Below, one piece after another: positions 26,571 to 38,608 of a stretch of 64,000 nucleotides of DNA (the first letter of the stretch is position 1; each line of letters starts with the position of its first letter). Location of the stretch: the NCBI GenBank assembly GCA_036877525.1, contig JAZGTH010000072.1:3826001-3890000 (forward strand), written 5' to 3'. The notes under the pieces are model-generated. The model ran no database searches, was not told where the DNA came from, and worked only from the letters and a program-made list of their open reading frames with translations. Both the position numbers and the translations under genes were made by a program. The DNA is from Chromobotia macracanthus (lineage: Eukaryota; Chordata; Actinopteri; Cypriniformes; Botiidae).

Positions 26571-26888
26571 CTAACAGGGAATGTTCTCAGAACATTGGCT
26601 AACATTTGTCTAAAGTTTCTCTCAAATGATGAAAACATTCTTGCAGTAATGTTTTAGAACTTTTTTTATACTGTATATGCTATATATCAAAAATGTTATT
26701 CTTTAGTGGTTAGTAAAAAGTTTTAAAAAAGTTACAGATTTGTAAATGTTACAAAAATGTTTAAATAATGTTAATACAATGTCTAAAAAACTGAACATTT
26801 TTAGATGTTTTTTAAAAAAAATTTTACGTTGTGTTATTTAATGGAAACGTTAAAGAAGCGTTCTTACAATCTAAAATTGTTAGCTGGG
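26571..26888 (-). mobile_element. CCCAGCTAACA element, near full length
   Basis: Reverse copy of 318 bp from 'ctaacagggaatgttctcag' to 'ctaaaattgttagctggg'. It abuts a different repeat at 26889. Confidence 0.8.
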
Positions 26889-27052
26889 GAAGGCCTCAAG
26901 ATGGTTTAGAATGATTTAAAGATGGACAAGCATTAAAATAAGGTAAAACAACTAAAAATCAGGATATCTTGGTGTTTCATTATTTTATAACAAATATACA
27001 TCCTTCTAGGTATGCCAAGCTCTAGAATATTTTACTGGCTAGAAATTGCGAG
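26889..27052 (+). repeat. dispersed repeat, partial copy of the 11817 family
   Basis: Shares 'tatgccaagctctagaatat' and nearby text with 11817-12010. The inverted-repeat element at 26571-26888 seems to have inserted into or beside it, replacing the 5' part. Confidence 0.6.
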
Positions 27053-28866
27053 TGAGCTTTTTATATGGTTGTGGTTTTATCTCACATTTGTTGAAGTTCT
27101 TGCACTCTGGGAGGAATCTGTCTCGAGTCTGAACCTGGAATCTGATCTTCCTCAGTGCAGTCAGAAAGACAAGATCTTGAAAAGATTAGCCGTGACTATA
27201 TGTCTCTTCCTGTAGCATCGCAGGGGCCCTTATCAACAAACCCGACACTGCACTGCATGTGGTGGATGTCACAGGTGCCCCATGTGTTACGAGATTTCTA
27301 GGAAAAGTAAAGCAGGAAAACATAGGGGCCCTGGATCACAATTACCAGAGATTATTTTACACCCTTGCACATTCATAAGTGTTTTTAGCCGAAAAACTGT
27401 TGCTTCGTAACATACAGAGACATTAATGTAATTGTATCGTTTTGGACAGTTTGGGGGCATCTCTTACAAGCCAGCAAAGAAAATGTCATGTCCATCATGG
27501 CTAATGAAAATGAAGGACTGGTTAGTTGATTAAGTTGAAAGCTTGTATCATGTGACCTGTATTATCAGCAGGGATGTTCATCTTGCATTACAGAGAGGGC
27601 TGGTGGTACCAGTCAGTGTGTTCTGAGACCGTAACTGTACCTGCTCCAACCAACCACTTCTGAACAATAGCTGCTGACTGTTTAGGGTCAGTGAAGAGCT
27701 CACATGACTGGAAAGCTTCCTTATTAGGCTGTTCAGTCTGTAGTCCGGGACGGGTGATGAGATCTGAGCTCAAACAGAGGCTAGTTAACTTCATCCAAGT
27801 AAAACTTTCTAACATTGCTTCCAAAGGAATCTTGGGTCAACGGACATCCACGTCTTTCTGGATGTCCAATTCCCAATAACGCAAAATCACTGGCATATTT
27901 TTGATTTAGCTTCTCTTGATACATCTGGATTTACATATTTTCTGGTCTACTGTGCCAACGTTTCATAGCCTAAGGGCTGAGCAACAGCAAAGTTTTGTAA
28001 CTCACCCCCAACACCCTGTGTAAGTGGTCAAGAATAACTTAATCAGTCAATTTGTTCTCGTATTGTTTGGTCTCGTATCGATGTCGGCCAGTTACAAATC
28101 ACGTTTTCACCTTCGCCAGGAAAGACATGTTTAAGTGAGCCATTGTTTAACAGAGCCGACAGAAAACACTTCACATTCGCTCTTCAGTTTATCAGTAAGG
28201 AAGCTGTTGTCAGAGGTATTCACCTAATTTCCACGACAGACATTTTGATTTCATTCCCCTCCATTAACTTAACAGGGAAAATTAACCAGCTGTCTGTTAA
28301 ACAGATGAGAAGTTATATCAGTGAGACATTTAACCCTGTTGGATCGTATCTGTTAAATGTACAAACATACTGTAATAGTAATTTGCAGCGTTTTAGCTGA
28401 TAATCACAATCCATATTCTATCTGTCTTTTTCTCTGTCTTTCTATTTCTCTCCCCTCTCTCTCTCTCTGCTGACCTCTTGTGTTTTGGGCACTCATGATA
28501 AATGTTAATGCCGGGTGTACACAGAACCTCTTCACCTGATTTGACTGTTTGAAGGTTCCTCTGAAGGTTACACTTTGACCTTTCAAAAACATCCCATAAT
28601 CCCACCTTCAGCCCCAGTCAGCCTGAAGACGAGCCATCAGACAGGATGGGTGTAAGTGAGCAGGCGCCATGGTGATGCTCTGGGGCACAGGTGGTAGAGT
28701 GGATCCGTGCAGAGCGAAGGCCAAATGAGCACAGACAGAAAATGTGATTGTGTCGTCTCTGGGTCTGCACTGTAGACATTGAATTAAACAAATCAATAGA
28801 GTCACTTGGCAGGAGAAGATCTCACATGGGGCCTGTTTCTCCTCCAGCCATTATTTTTTTCCCCTG

Positions 28867-29105
28867 CCCAGCTAACATTTTTAGATTGTAAGAACGTTTT
28901 TTGTTATTTTGAATGTTCTAGGAACGTTAAAAAATGTCCAGTTTTTAGACGTGGTATTAACAGTACTGTTTGGTTATAAGAACGTTATTCAAACAGTTTT
29001 TATTCTGTAACATTTTTAAAACATTCCACTAACAACTTTCTCATGTCTCGTCTGTCTGTCTGTCTATCTATCTGATATATAACATTACTGCAAGAATTAC
29101 ATCAT
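28867..29105 (+). mobile_element. CCCAGCTAACA element, 3'-truncated
   Basis: Left end CCCAGCTAACA is intact. The copy is interrupted by a CTGT/CTAT simple repeat at about 29048-29074 and ends without the right terminus. Confidence 0.75.
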
Positions 29106-30513
29106 ATATTTAGATGGATAATTCGGTTGATAAAGGCTAGGTACGTGCGTAACTGTAAACAGAACGATGAACAGTGTTGAACTGAGTGTTTTCTCAGGGA
29201 GGGTTCGAGTCTGCTGAGAGTCTAACAGATGCTGTTAGCTGGCTGAAGTTCAGCATGTTGGAAACCCTGAGAACTTGTCTTTGAAGTACTGAACTTGTTG
29301 AATGGCTTGTCAAACATCCTGATCCTTTCCAAACACACAAGCAGTTGTGACGTTTGATAAACATTCGAGTTGGTTTGTGGACAACAGTTATGAAAGTGTT
29401 GCCCTCTGGTGGTGCCTAATGGGAAAACAGCACCTTGTACTAAAGTCAGACTGTTCATGGAGTCACTGAGTTACGTTGGCCTATCAGCATTTTTTTTGGA
29501 ATGTTTTAAGCTTATTCCACAACAGTTTTCTTTTTGTCTAGTGTGCTAAGAGAGGCTACAGTTCAGAAGATTCAGTCCTGTTATGTGATTGGTCAGGCAG
29601 ACAGGAATTGATATACGGCTACGCATGTTTCCATGTGATGCAGAGCAACAGCACGTCTCCTGTGGCAGCATTTGGTCTGCACGGTTACAGTGCTGATGAA
29701 AAATGCAGAGATCACAAGCCAGAGTGTAGAGTCGCTGTTTACCAAGTGATAGATTACCACCTGATCTACATAATGCTGGCCTTCGTTCTGTACACATGCA
29801 GGCAAACACCGTACTGCAGATACGCAAATAAAAGGGTCTGTTTTATTTTATTTTTCATATAAAGCATAATCAATGTCTTTCCTAATATTTGCCTTTTATT
29901 GTTGATTTAACAGCTTATTAGCATTGTGTCTGCTAACATTAATGCTTTGACTATGTTATAGCTTTTAGCCCTTGCATAATGGTTTAAGGTCCATCATGTA
30001 AATATTTTAATCCTAAATTTATTTGGCACTTTGCTTAATATTCAGCATTCAGTATTCTGCCCGGTTACCTGAGCAGGGATGAACCAATTGCAGGCCTCCG
30101 CTAAATGAATGATAATTTTTGACCTCCGAATCCTTTTGAGGATCAGTGAGGCCACATCTTCTGCCCTGCTGCTGATGTGATTTAGTCATAGTTTGGTGTT
30201 TGGTAGTGACATGAATAGTCAGTGGAAAAGGCTTTATGATTCAAACAAACATCTGCTGTGCCTGTGTTTTCATCATCATCACCGTAACACACTGTCACTG
30301 GAGTAAAACACTTTCTTGCCATATATGCAGACACAACAGAAATGTTATATTGCTGATAATGACAGTATGATATTTAAATGCTGATTTCCTGAGCCGTTCA
30401 GTAAACAGCCACAACGTTATTGGTTGAACATTATTTGTTAATCTAAGAAATTTAATTGAATTTAATATGAGCAAAAGAGATGTATATAAATTAATAGTCA
30501 TGTTTTAAATACA

Positions 30514-30548
30514 ATATATATATATATTTATTTACACACACACACACA
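30514..30548. repeat. (TA)n/(CA)n simple repeat
   Basis: Compound AT then CA run of about 35 bp. Confidence 0.85.
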
Positions 30549-30961
30549 AAGCTGATTTTCTATGTGACACAATGTTATTGCCCACTGTTTTAAGTCTGTC
30601 TAGATGATCTCACACTGACAGAATCTGATTGATATTTTAATCTGGACAGCAGACAACACTGAACAACACCAAACTGCTTGATTTCCTTTTACATGGCGTT
30701 ACCAAAAACCATGAGACATGAACGGTCAAATGGCTGTTTGATCAAAGCTCAGATTCTGGCACCTGTAGCTGTAAATGATGCAGCTCTGTTGGACTGGTCT
30801 CAGGTGCAGGTACGGCGTGTCAGTGAGGGTCACCTCCGCAGGTTCAGCGAGGTGTCTGATTATGACTATGAATGAACAGAGTCTCTAGAGCAGCGGGGTG
30901 TCGCATTGCCTGTGGTGTGTTCATAAAGAGATGACCAACAAAGACCTGCGTTGATACAACG

Positions 30962-31086
30962 ATGAGTTTACCTTCTCGCAGTGAGCTCCTCTCACTGGAG
31001 CTGTTAGCAAAACCTCTCCGCATGTCTGCCAGCGGCTCTCCATTCGCCACCAACAAACCCATCGACATTAAAGCCAGGAGACGATG
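30962..31086 (+). CDS. pde4d: candidate pde4d alternative first exon, unassigned isoform
   Basis: ATG with A at -3 and an in-frame TGA 30 bases upstream opens 41 codons, beginning MSLPSRSELLSLELLAKPLR and ending PIDIKARRR, then two bases TG and a donor GTAATG at 31087. The phase is the same as in the D3 and D9 exons (TG|C gives Cys), so it would join the UCR1 exon in frame as ...RRRC-FDVDNG. It lies between the D3 and D9 exons, where PDE4D first exons belong, is GC-richer than its flanks, and is not in a repeat. I do not recognise the peptide as a mammalian PDE4D isoform. It may be a less-known isoform, fish-specific, or a fortuitous frame. A short open frame at 30678-30875 upstream could be 5'UTR. 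Confidence 0.6.
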
Positions 31087-31175
31087 GTAATGTTTGTTAT
31101 GTGCTGTTTGCTGTCTTTGTTATGTGCTTTGGTTTACAGAGATGGACAGACTCCCACAAACTGCAAAATTCAAGT

Positions 31176-31470
31176 CCCCAGTTAAAAAGTTTCCGTAATG
31201 TTTCTGTTAAGTTACAAAAATGTTAAAAATGTTATTTTGAAAGTTTAAAAAGCATTCAAAACATATAGATTTGTAAACGTTGTATTAATATTATTGCTTG
31301 GTTATAACTTAAATGTTTGTAAATGTTCAACTAACAACTTAAAGGTAACATTTTTGATATAGATGATATATAATGTTTTACTAACATTTCTGCAAAAATG
31401 TTGTTGATGATTTTGTGAGAACTTCTACAGAATGTTAGCAAACAATCTGAAAACGTTCTGTTAACATGGC
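31176..31470 (+). mobile_element. CCCAGCTAACA element, diverged
   Basis: From 'ccccagttaaaaagtttcc' to 'acgttctgttaacatgg'. Both ends are degenerate. It starts 90 bp after the donor of the candidate exon at 30962-31086. Confidence 0.7.
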
Positions 31471-31874
31471 CTCAGCTGAATGTTTTTTGCATTGGTTGTC
31501 ATCTCTGACCTTTCATGGGTGCTTGCGTTTTCGTCTCACAGAGTGTAAATATTTCCTTTATTGTGTTTGTTTATTCTCAAAGGGAGTTTAAAGTGTGTGG
31601 AGAGACTCCAGTACTGGAAAACACAGCTCAGGCTAGTAATATGTTTGTCTTCTTGCTTATTCACACACACTATTGCAGGCCTGACAGATCCTTATCAGGA
31701 GAGATGGAAACACTTGTAATGATTCATCTGCAAAGAGAAAAAAATCTGCTTTCATAAAATCACTTTTTTATGTCGTGTCTTCTAAAGCAAGCATTGGATT
31801 TATCGGTGCTGATACTCAGAGCTGTGCATTGGAACAGACCGATAACCCAGCTGGGATGAAGTATTAAACCTCAT

Positions 31875-32102
31875 CCCAGCTAACAATTTGAGGTTGTAAA
31901 AACATTTCCCTAATGTTTCCATTAAGTAACAGAAATGTTACAAATATTATTTTGAAAGTTCTAGAAAAGTAAGAATAATGTTTTTGACATTTGATATATA
32001 GCCTTAAATAGCATTCTACTAACATAACTACAAAAACAATTTTGTGAGAGAAATTTTACAGAACATTAGCTAACATTCTAAGAACATTCCCTGTTACCTG
32101 GG
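31875..32102 (+). mobile_element. CCCAGCTAACA element, internally deleted
   Basis: Both ends present (CCCAGCTAACAATTTGAGG ... CATTCCCTGTTACCTGGG) but only 228 bp, lacking the central 'cagtttttagac' section. Confidence 0.8.
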
Positions 32103-32912
32103 ATTGCATGTACAGTTTTTCACTTATTTTGCATGAATATGTAATATTCATTTATTTATATTTATATATATGTATTATATGTGTTTATTTATATATATTG
32201 GCATTTATCTTTAATTGCTTATTCTGAGTATAGTTTATTCACCGACAGCCTGTAGGAAGGAACGTTACACCAGCTGTTTGCGAGAAGCACCGTAAATGTC
32301 AGTGCTAATCTGATTGCTCTGTTATGTTAGAAGCAAAAAGTGTGAGAATTTGAAGCATCAGCATGTTTTCCCAGAGACGGGCTGAGATGATGAAACGCTG
32401 CAGAGCTTCTCCTGGGAGCCATGCAGCCACGCTTACTGTCCTATCAACGCTCTCCCCGTGTGACTTTTTGCAAACTTGCAGTTTCGGGCGCAGGGAGGGC
32501 TGTGCATTATTGCACCGTTATGATTTAATGAGAGTCATTTATAAGTAAACTTTCAGAGTATGATGGACAGTTAACGTTAGCTAAACGTTAGCTGGGTTTT
32601 GATTGGCAGATTCCTGTGGGTCCTCTTTTCTGGCCACAACATTGCTCACTTTGAGATTCACACAAGCCCATCACCACAAATTATACCAATTTCCTTCTTC
32701 CTCCAGCACGCACCTTGAGATCTTCCGTTAATGTGATTCTCGCAACCCCAGCCACAGAGAGAGCAGGACACTTGAATTGCATGTGACCTGAGGGCATGCG
32801 GGAATGTGGTTATGTGAAAAGGTGGAAAAGGATATTACCCACAAACCTTTTCACCACACAGGGCCTTTCGATTCCACAAGCTTATGTTATGCACCACACA
32901 CACGTGGGCCTT

Positions 32913-33237
32913 CCCAGCTGACAAGGAACGTTCTCAGACCGTTGGCTAGCGTTCTTTAAATGTTCTTGCTGTAGTGTTGGTAGAACGCTTTTTTACTGTT
33001 ATATATCAAATGTATCAAAAACATTCTTAAATTCATAGTGGAATGTTTTAAAAAGTTACATAATTAAAAGAGTTTGAAAAACATTCTTATAGCCGAGCAA
33101 TAGCATTAATTCAACGTCTAAAAACTGCATGTTTTGAACGTTCCAAAAACATTTAAAATAGCATTTGTAACGTTTATGTTACTTGTTACTGGAAAACATT
33201 ACAGAAACATTTTTACAACCTAAAATTGTTAGCTGGG
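32913..33237 (-). mobile_element. CCCAGCTAACA element, near full length
   Basis: Reverse copy of 325 bp with both ends (CCCAGCTGACAAGGAACG ... CTAAAATTGTTAGCTGGG). Confidence 0.8.
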
Positions 33238-35302
33238 TCTTTGTGGTGGCTGTTTATTAAGATGTCTGATACTTGGTGCTTGATGTTCATCGTGGTTTTC
33301 AAACGTGAATGTGGCAAGAAGCTCGGAAGAGGAGGCCACCAACTGTGCAGTCTCAGCTGTTTATATCAGATAGCTAAAGCGACAGAAACACAGAACTTTG
33401 AGCACGGAGAAAGAGTTTCCTCGACTGGACTACATGTCCTGAGTGCTAATAAGATTACAGGAAGGGGGAGGAGCCAGGGTTAATAAAGGCCAAATGAAGA
33501 CGTCTTGTCACTTAAGGCTAAAGGGGCGGGGTTTGTGAAACCCCATGAGAGTGCAGGAAATGCTTGACATCACAAGACAAGGCTTAAACTCAGCTGCCCT
33601 GACAGACCATATAGACTCTCCTCAGCTATGGATTTAAAGAGGGATTGTACAGACAATTTTATAGTCCCAAGAGAAACCGTAAGCAGGGGCATGAAACGAA
33701 AACGCCTCCTCAAATCCTACAGGTATTTCACACGCTCAGAAAACGAATGACTTGCATACTAGTGATGTCGTGACCTGACTATATGTGAGGTTTAAGCTGA
33801 TTGTGGGGTGCTAAACTCAAGCATGGGTTTTTCTGTGGCAAGCTGGCCAAAGTTATGGTTTGTTTTTTTGTTTCGTCTTTTATAATGGCAGGTGGAAAAC
33901 ACTGCTCTTCCTGAGCCCGCAGTGGCGTAAAGTTGTGAACTAATACAAAATCATGCATTGGTGTATTTTAAGTTTTTAAATATTTTAAAGTATTAGACAT
34001 TTATGTCTAATGTCTCAGAATGGCATACAGTAATTTTGTGCAAATGCTAAAGATATTTTCGCATTGGTGGCAGGGTTCATTTACCTCTTAAGATTTGACT
34101 CATTGTACACATTGTAAGGATGTGGTTAAATGTGTGGTATTAGTTTTGAAAGAGGAAACTAGTTTTGGTCCAGTGTCTTGATCATTTGGCCAGATACTTG
34201 TTTAGTTTCCTTTACAAGAAAGTGTTATATCAGAACAGCTACAGTGGAAACTTCTGCAAAATTGTCAAGATGGCCACAGTTTCCTTGCTTCTATTAAAAC
34301 CTTCATTTCTTGTTTGATCTTTGGTTTAGGTGTCTAAACACTGTTCAGTTGAATTTAAAATTGCTCAGTGACTTTGAAAAATTCCCATTATTAAAGGACA
34401 AGTCATTTCTGTTCTCACCACCAGAGGGCGTCATGTCATTTTTTTAAGGTCTTTTCATGTTCCACCAGGTCTTTACAGTATAAACAGTTCGTCTTCGCAT
34501 TGGGTTATTTATTTGTTTTCAAGTGGCATAAATATATTGTATGAACTTTTTAAGACTACGAATTCAACATTATGGGTTAAATCCAGAGAGACAGAGCTTA
34601 TGTTCAGTTTTCAGAGTGTGCTTGTATTACTGCTGAAGATATGTCTTTATCAGGTGACCACCAGTCTGAAAAATTTTAGGGGACTTGAGATGCTTCTGCG
34701 CATTAACACTGTTCTGTCCGCTAGCAGAGCTCAGTTTGTTTGCTTAATCTAAAGAATGGCTGCATGGGATTTTTCTTTCCCCTGAACTTTAGCTTGTGTG
34801 TTCCTTTCCAGGAAAAGCTATTTTGTTCCCAGTGAAGTTAAGAAGTCATACAGGCTTCCAGGAAGGAAATTTAGCTGGGATTAAAAGGTAGTGAGGGGAC
34901 CGAAGTGAAATTCAGCAGTTTCTCTCTTTTAATGAATGATACTATAAATGTATTGGTCATGCAGACATATTTGTTAAGTAAAAATTTACACTGAGGTCTT
35001 TATATAATATCTTTATTTAATCTTTTAATATGTGGTTTATGACTTCTCTTACTACAGTAAAGACATTGAGTATGTTTACATGCGCCAGACTCGTGTGTAT
35101 GTTTATTATCAAGGTTGCCCAGTATAGATGATAAGAGACTATTTGCAGTTTGCAGACTATGTGGTTGGCTACTATTCAAAGCACCCACATGTCTGCAGAA
35201 CTGCCCAGAATTCATTATCACCTGTTAATAACAAAGTTCTGCCATCTCCCGGCCCTTCAGAGTCCCATCACATTGTTTCAGCTGGTTTAATCATTCCTTC
35301 AT

Positions 35303-35616
35303 CTAGCTAGCAATTTAGGGTTGTAAGAACATTTCCCTAACGTTTCCATTAGGTAACAAAAAAGCAGTAAAAATGCTATATTGAAAGTTATATGCTTGTT
35401 CAAAACGTGCAGTTTTTTTATTGTATTAACATAATTGCTTGGTTATAAGAATGTGATTCAAACATTTTTGAATTCTAACATTTTTAAAATGTTCCTCTAA
35501 CTACATAAAAATAACGTTTTTGATATGAAGTTTGACTAACATTACTGCAAGAATGATCTTGATAACTGTGAGAGAACTTTTAAGAAAATATTAGTCGACG
35601 TTCCCTGTTAGCTGAG
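35303..35616 (+). mobile_element. CCCAGCTAACA element, near full length
   Basis: From 'ctagctagcaatttagggtt' to 'gttccctgttagctgag', 314 bp. Confidence 0.8.
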
Positions 35617-36871
35617 TAGCTACCAAATGGAGTGTAGTACAGTACTCTCAGCCCAGTTTCACACTTTAAATTCATTTAGCAGATTTCCTCCAGTGTATAA
35701 AATGTGTAAGTAGTCTGCAGATTCTATCTGGATCTGTTCATTGGTCATATCATGAGTGAAAGTTGCGTTTGCATTGAGACTTTCTCATTCCTGCTTTCTG
35801 CTTCTTAGTCTGAATTAGTCATAATGAACATCATAGCTTTACTTGACTAATGGCTTTCATTATCATGTCTCCACTGCCTCTATCTGTGTATGATTGTGGG
35901 ACTGTGTGTGTACGTCATGGCAGGTTTAAAGGCAGGTGTGTGTGTGTATGTGTGTTGGGGCGAATAGTTTAGAAGAGGAAGCTGATGTCACAGCCTAAAT
36001 CGTCCAATGTTACGCGCTGCTTCATGCATCAGTAAATCTTTTTATTAGATCAAATACGGTCTGCTGGGCAATATCACACACAAACTCACTCACTCTGCTG
36101 TAAGCATGTAGGGAAATTCAATTGTATCCTCATCTTTAAAAATGCCAGTAAGTGTATCTCAGGTTTAATACAGAGAACATTCTCTTAAAAATAAAGTTGC
36201 TGATAGATCGTGTTGTAAGGTTCTTTGCTGAACTTTAGGGGTTCTGAAAAACATTGAAGAACAACATTGAAGAGCCTTAAGACAAGCATCACTGTTTCTG
36301 TTGCTACTGTACACTGCAAAGGCCTTAGCAACATGTTAACACTGCGAGTACCTTAAAATCTGGCACCCATCCACTACACCCCATCATTGCGGTGGTGAAG
36401 TTTGTATGAATAAACGTTACTCAAATCTTCTGAAAGGATCAAAAAATCTAGTTTTAAAAGTGTATTTAACACATGACAGGCCTGTGGAGTCTGTTTACAG
36501 AGAATACCGCGGTAAGGTCGTGCTTTCACAGACACCTCCATATTTGCCGACTCCTGTCAAGAACTGTATTCACACCAAAACCACTTTTCCATTTTTATCT
36601 CTTGTTCATTCTCCAGCTCTCTCACACACTTTTTATTTATCTCCCTTTATCTTTTCACACTTTCTGTCTTTAGCCCCTCAAGAGGAGAATGTGTTTGCTC
36701 AGTGGTTGCTCATTCATGGCTCAGGAGACTCGTGTAATGGCGTGTCTTGACAAAGCTGAGTTCATTTTGAGACACTGCTGAGATCTCTTTGTGAAGTTTA
36801 CATATTGGATCGGACATTTGAGAAACAGGACACTTAAGCAACAATTTCTTTTGTTGTCCCTTCATTCTTTA

Positions 36872-37062
36872 GATAATGTATTAAGCTTTTTGCTTGGTTA
36901 TAAGAATATGTAATGTTTTTAAAACCTTCCACTAGTTAAGAATAATGTTTGTGATATATGATATATAACATTAAACAAACATTCTACTAACATTACTGAA
37001 AGAATGTTTTTTTGATAACTTTGAGAACTTTTAGAGAACAATAGCCAGCGTTGCTAGGTGGG
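36872..37062 (+). mobile_element. CCCAGCTAACA element, 5'-truncated
   Basis: Only the right half remains, from 'gcttggttataagaatatg' to a decayed right end 'gctaggtggg'. Confidence 0.65.
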
Positions 37063-37200
37063 TTGTTTCTTCTGTCTTGTGATGGTAATGGTGTTTGTGT
37101 TGTGTATATGGCTCCCATGTCTCTCAGTAGTAACAGTGTCACCAGCTGCACTAACCCCCACCCCACCCCAGCCGTCCGCTCTGATTCCCTCACTGAGATA

Positions 37201-37369
37201 CAACACACACACACAGACCCCGAGGGTGTATCACCCCTGCACACACACACATGCATAAACACACTCTCTCCCACTGCAACCCAGTGAGAAGAAAAGTAAA
37301 TCAGCAGAGAAGACTAGAAACGTGATATTCACTCCAGCACACTTACACAGAGAGAGAGAGAGAGAGAGA
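37201..37369. repeat. (CA)n and (GA)n microsatellites upstream of the D9 exon
   Basis: CA runs at about 37201-37260 and a (GA)10-type run at 37349-37369, ending 147 bp before the D9 start codon. Confidence 0.85.
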
Positions 37370-37515
37370 AAGTGTAGGTAAATAAGACACTCCATCAGCA
37401 TAGTTTAAACCGAGGTGGATTATCTTGTGAAAAGCATGACACAGAGCAGGACAGAGTTTGAGGAAGTCTGGAGAAAACCAGAGTGACCACGAGACAAGAC
37501 AGAAGACGCTTCACC

Positions 37516-37580
37516 ATGAGTATCATAATGAAACCGCGGTCTCGTTCCACCAGCTCTCTCAGGAACACAGAGGGGATGTG
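37516..37580 (+). CDS. pde4d: pde4d alternative first exon D9
   Basis: Encodes MSIIMKPRSRSTSSLR-NTEGM plus TG, completed to Cys by the UCR1 exon. Mammalian PDE4D9 begins with the same 16 residues and also ends in Cys before FDVDNG. Donor GTAAAG at 37581. It makes a long form with full UCR1 and UCR2. The basic, Ser-rich run RSRSTSS is a possible basophilic-kinase target. 4.7 kb upstream of the UCR1 exon. Confidence 0.95.
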
Positions 37581-38306
37581 GTAAAGTTTAACTTACTCTC
37601 CGTAACATCTCAACCGCATCATTAGTGTTACGTCCAGATATCATTTACTGTTTGTGATCTCGTCTGTCATTTGAATCTTCACTTATGACACATTTCCCTT
37701 CACAACATTTGTGCATGATAGCCAATAATTATATTTGCTGTTCGATGACTGGTATAATGGCTGATATTTTACAATTGATATTTCAATTTCGTGCTTTTGA
37801 AACGCCTTAAACGAGAAGGCGTGTTTTTGTGTTTGCATTTAAATACAAGTTCTGTTGTTATCTGCTGTCAGTATTTTTTTAGTTTTTTTTGCAGAGATTT
37901 TGATTATTAATGATATGCAAGTAGTCAGTAGTAGAGTCGTCTGTATAATGAACTGAATGCTGTTAGTCAGGCGAGTCTGTGTTTGTTGTTGGCTAACGTA
38001 ACTGTAGCTTTAGTGCAGTGCAAAAATATCTGCCCATAGAAAGAAGTAAATCTTTTCTCATAGCTGGCTGTTGGTCCTTTGGTCCTTTATAATCCTGTCA
38101 GCTGGGAGCTTGAGTCAGATTTCAGATGTGCCACGAGAGACCGTTCACAAAACAAGAGATGTCAGGGCTATTTACAGCGGTGTACACATTCCACGACTAG
38201 AATAAAAATTTCAGCAATTATTATAGCGCAATAATCATACCTCATCATGCATTTTGTCTGCTGTTTTAAAAAAGCGTTGTGAAAAGTCTATCAGAGTTAG
38301 GGCCTG

Positions 38307-38608
38307 CCCAGCCAACAATTTTAAGTTGTTAGAACGTTTCCCTAACATTTCCTTTAATAATATCATAAATGTTAAAAATGTTATTTGAATGTTCCAGGAA
38401 CATTCAGATCTATCCTTTTTTTAGACTTTGTATTAACGTTATTGATTGGACATAAGAACATTATTCAAACATTTTTTATTTTTTTAAAATGTTCCACTAA
38501 AACTTAGGAATAACGTTTTTGATATATAACATTAAAAATACTAATGTTACTGAAAGAACTTTTTGAGAACTTTAGCCAACGTTCTGAGAACATTCCCTGT
38601 TAGCTGTG
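38307..38608 (+). mobile_element. CCCAGCTAACA element, near full length
   Basis: From CCCAGCCAACAATTTTAAG to ATTCCCTGTTAGCTG, about 302 bp. Confidence 0.8.

Larger units (their letters stand above)
19938..30961. other. pde4d intron, D3 exon to candidate exon at 30962
   Basis: No supported exon. Contains inverted-repeat element copies at 20717-21021, 21454-21773, 26571-26888 and 28867-29105, repeat fragments at 23706-23815 and 26889-27052, and microsatellites near 24730 and 30514. GC-richer islands lie around 23400-23640 and 26000-26300 (the latter with a homeobox-like TAATTA). Confidence 0.6.
31087..37515. other. pde4d intron between candidate exon and D9 exon
   Basis: No supported exon. 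Dominated by copies of the CCCAGCTAACA element at 31176, 31875, 32913, 35303 and 36872, with CA and GA microsatellites just before the D9 exon. Confidence 0.6.

Noticed and set aside
30678..30875. 65-codon frame ending RRFSEVSDYDYE, which resembles UCR1 RRESFLYRSDSDYD
   Set aside because: The likeness is short and out of order, there is no splice site that would use it, and it ends in a stop; probably 5'UTR or chance.
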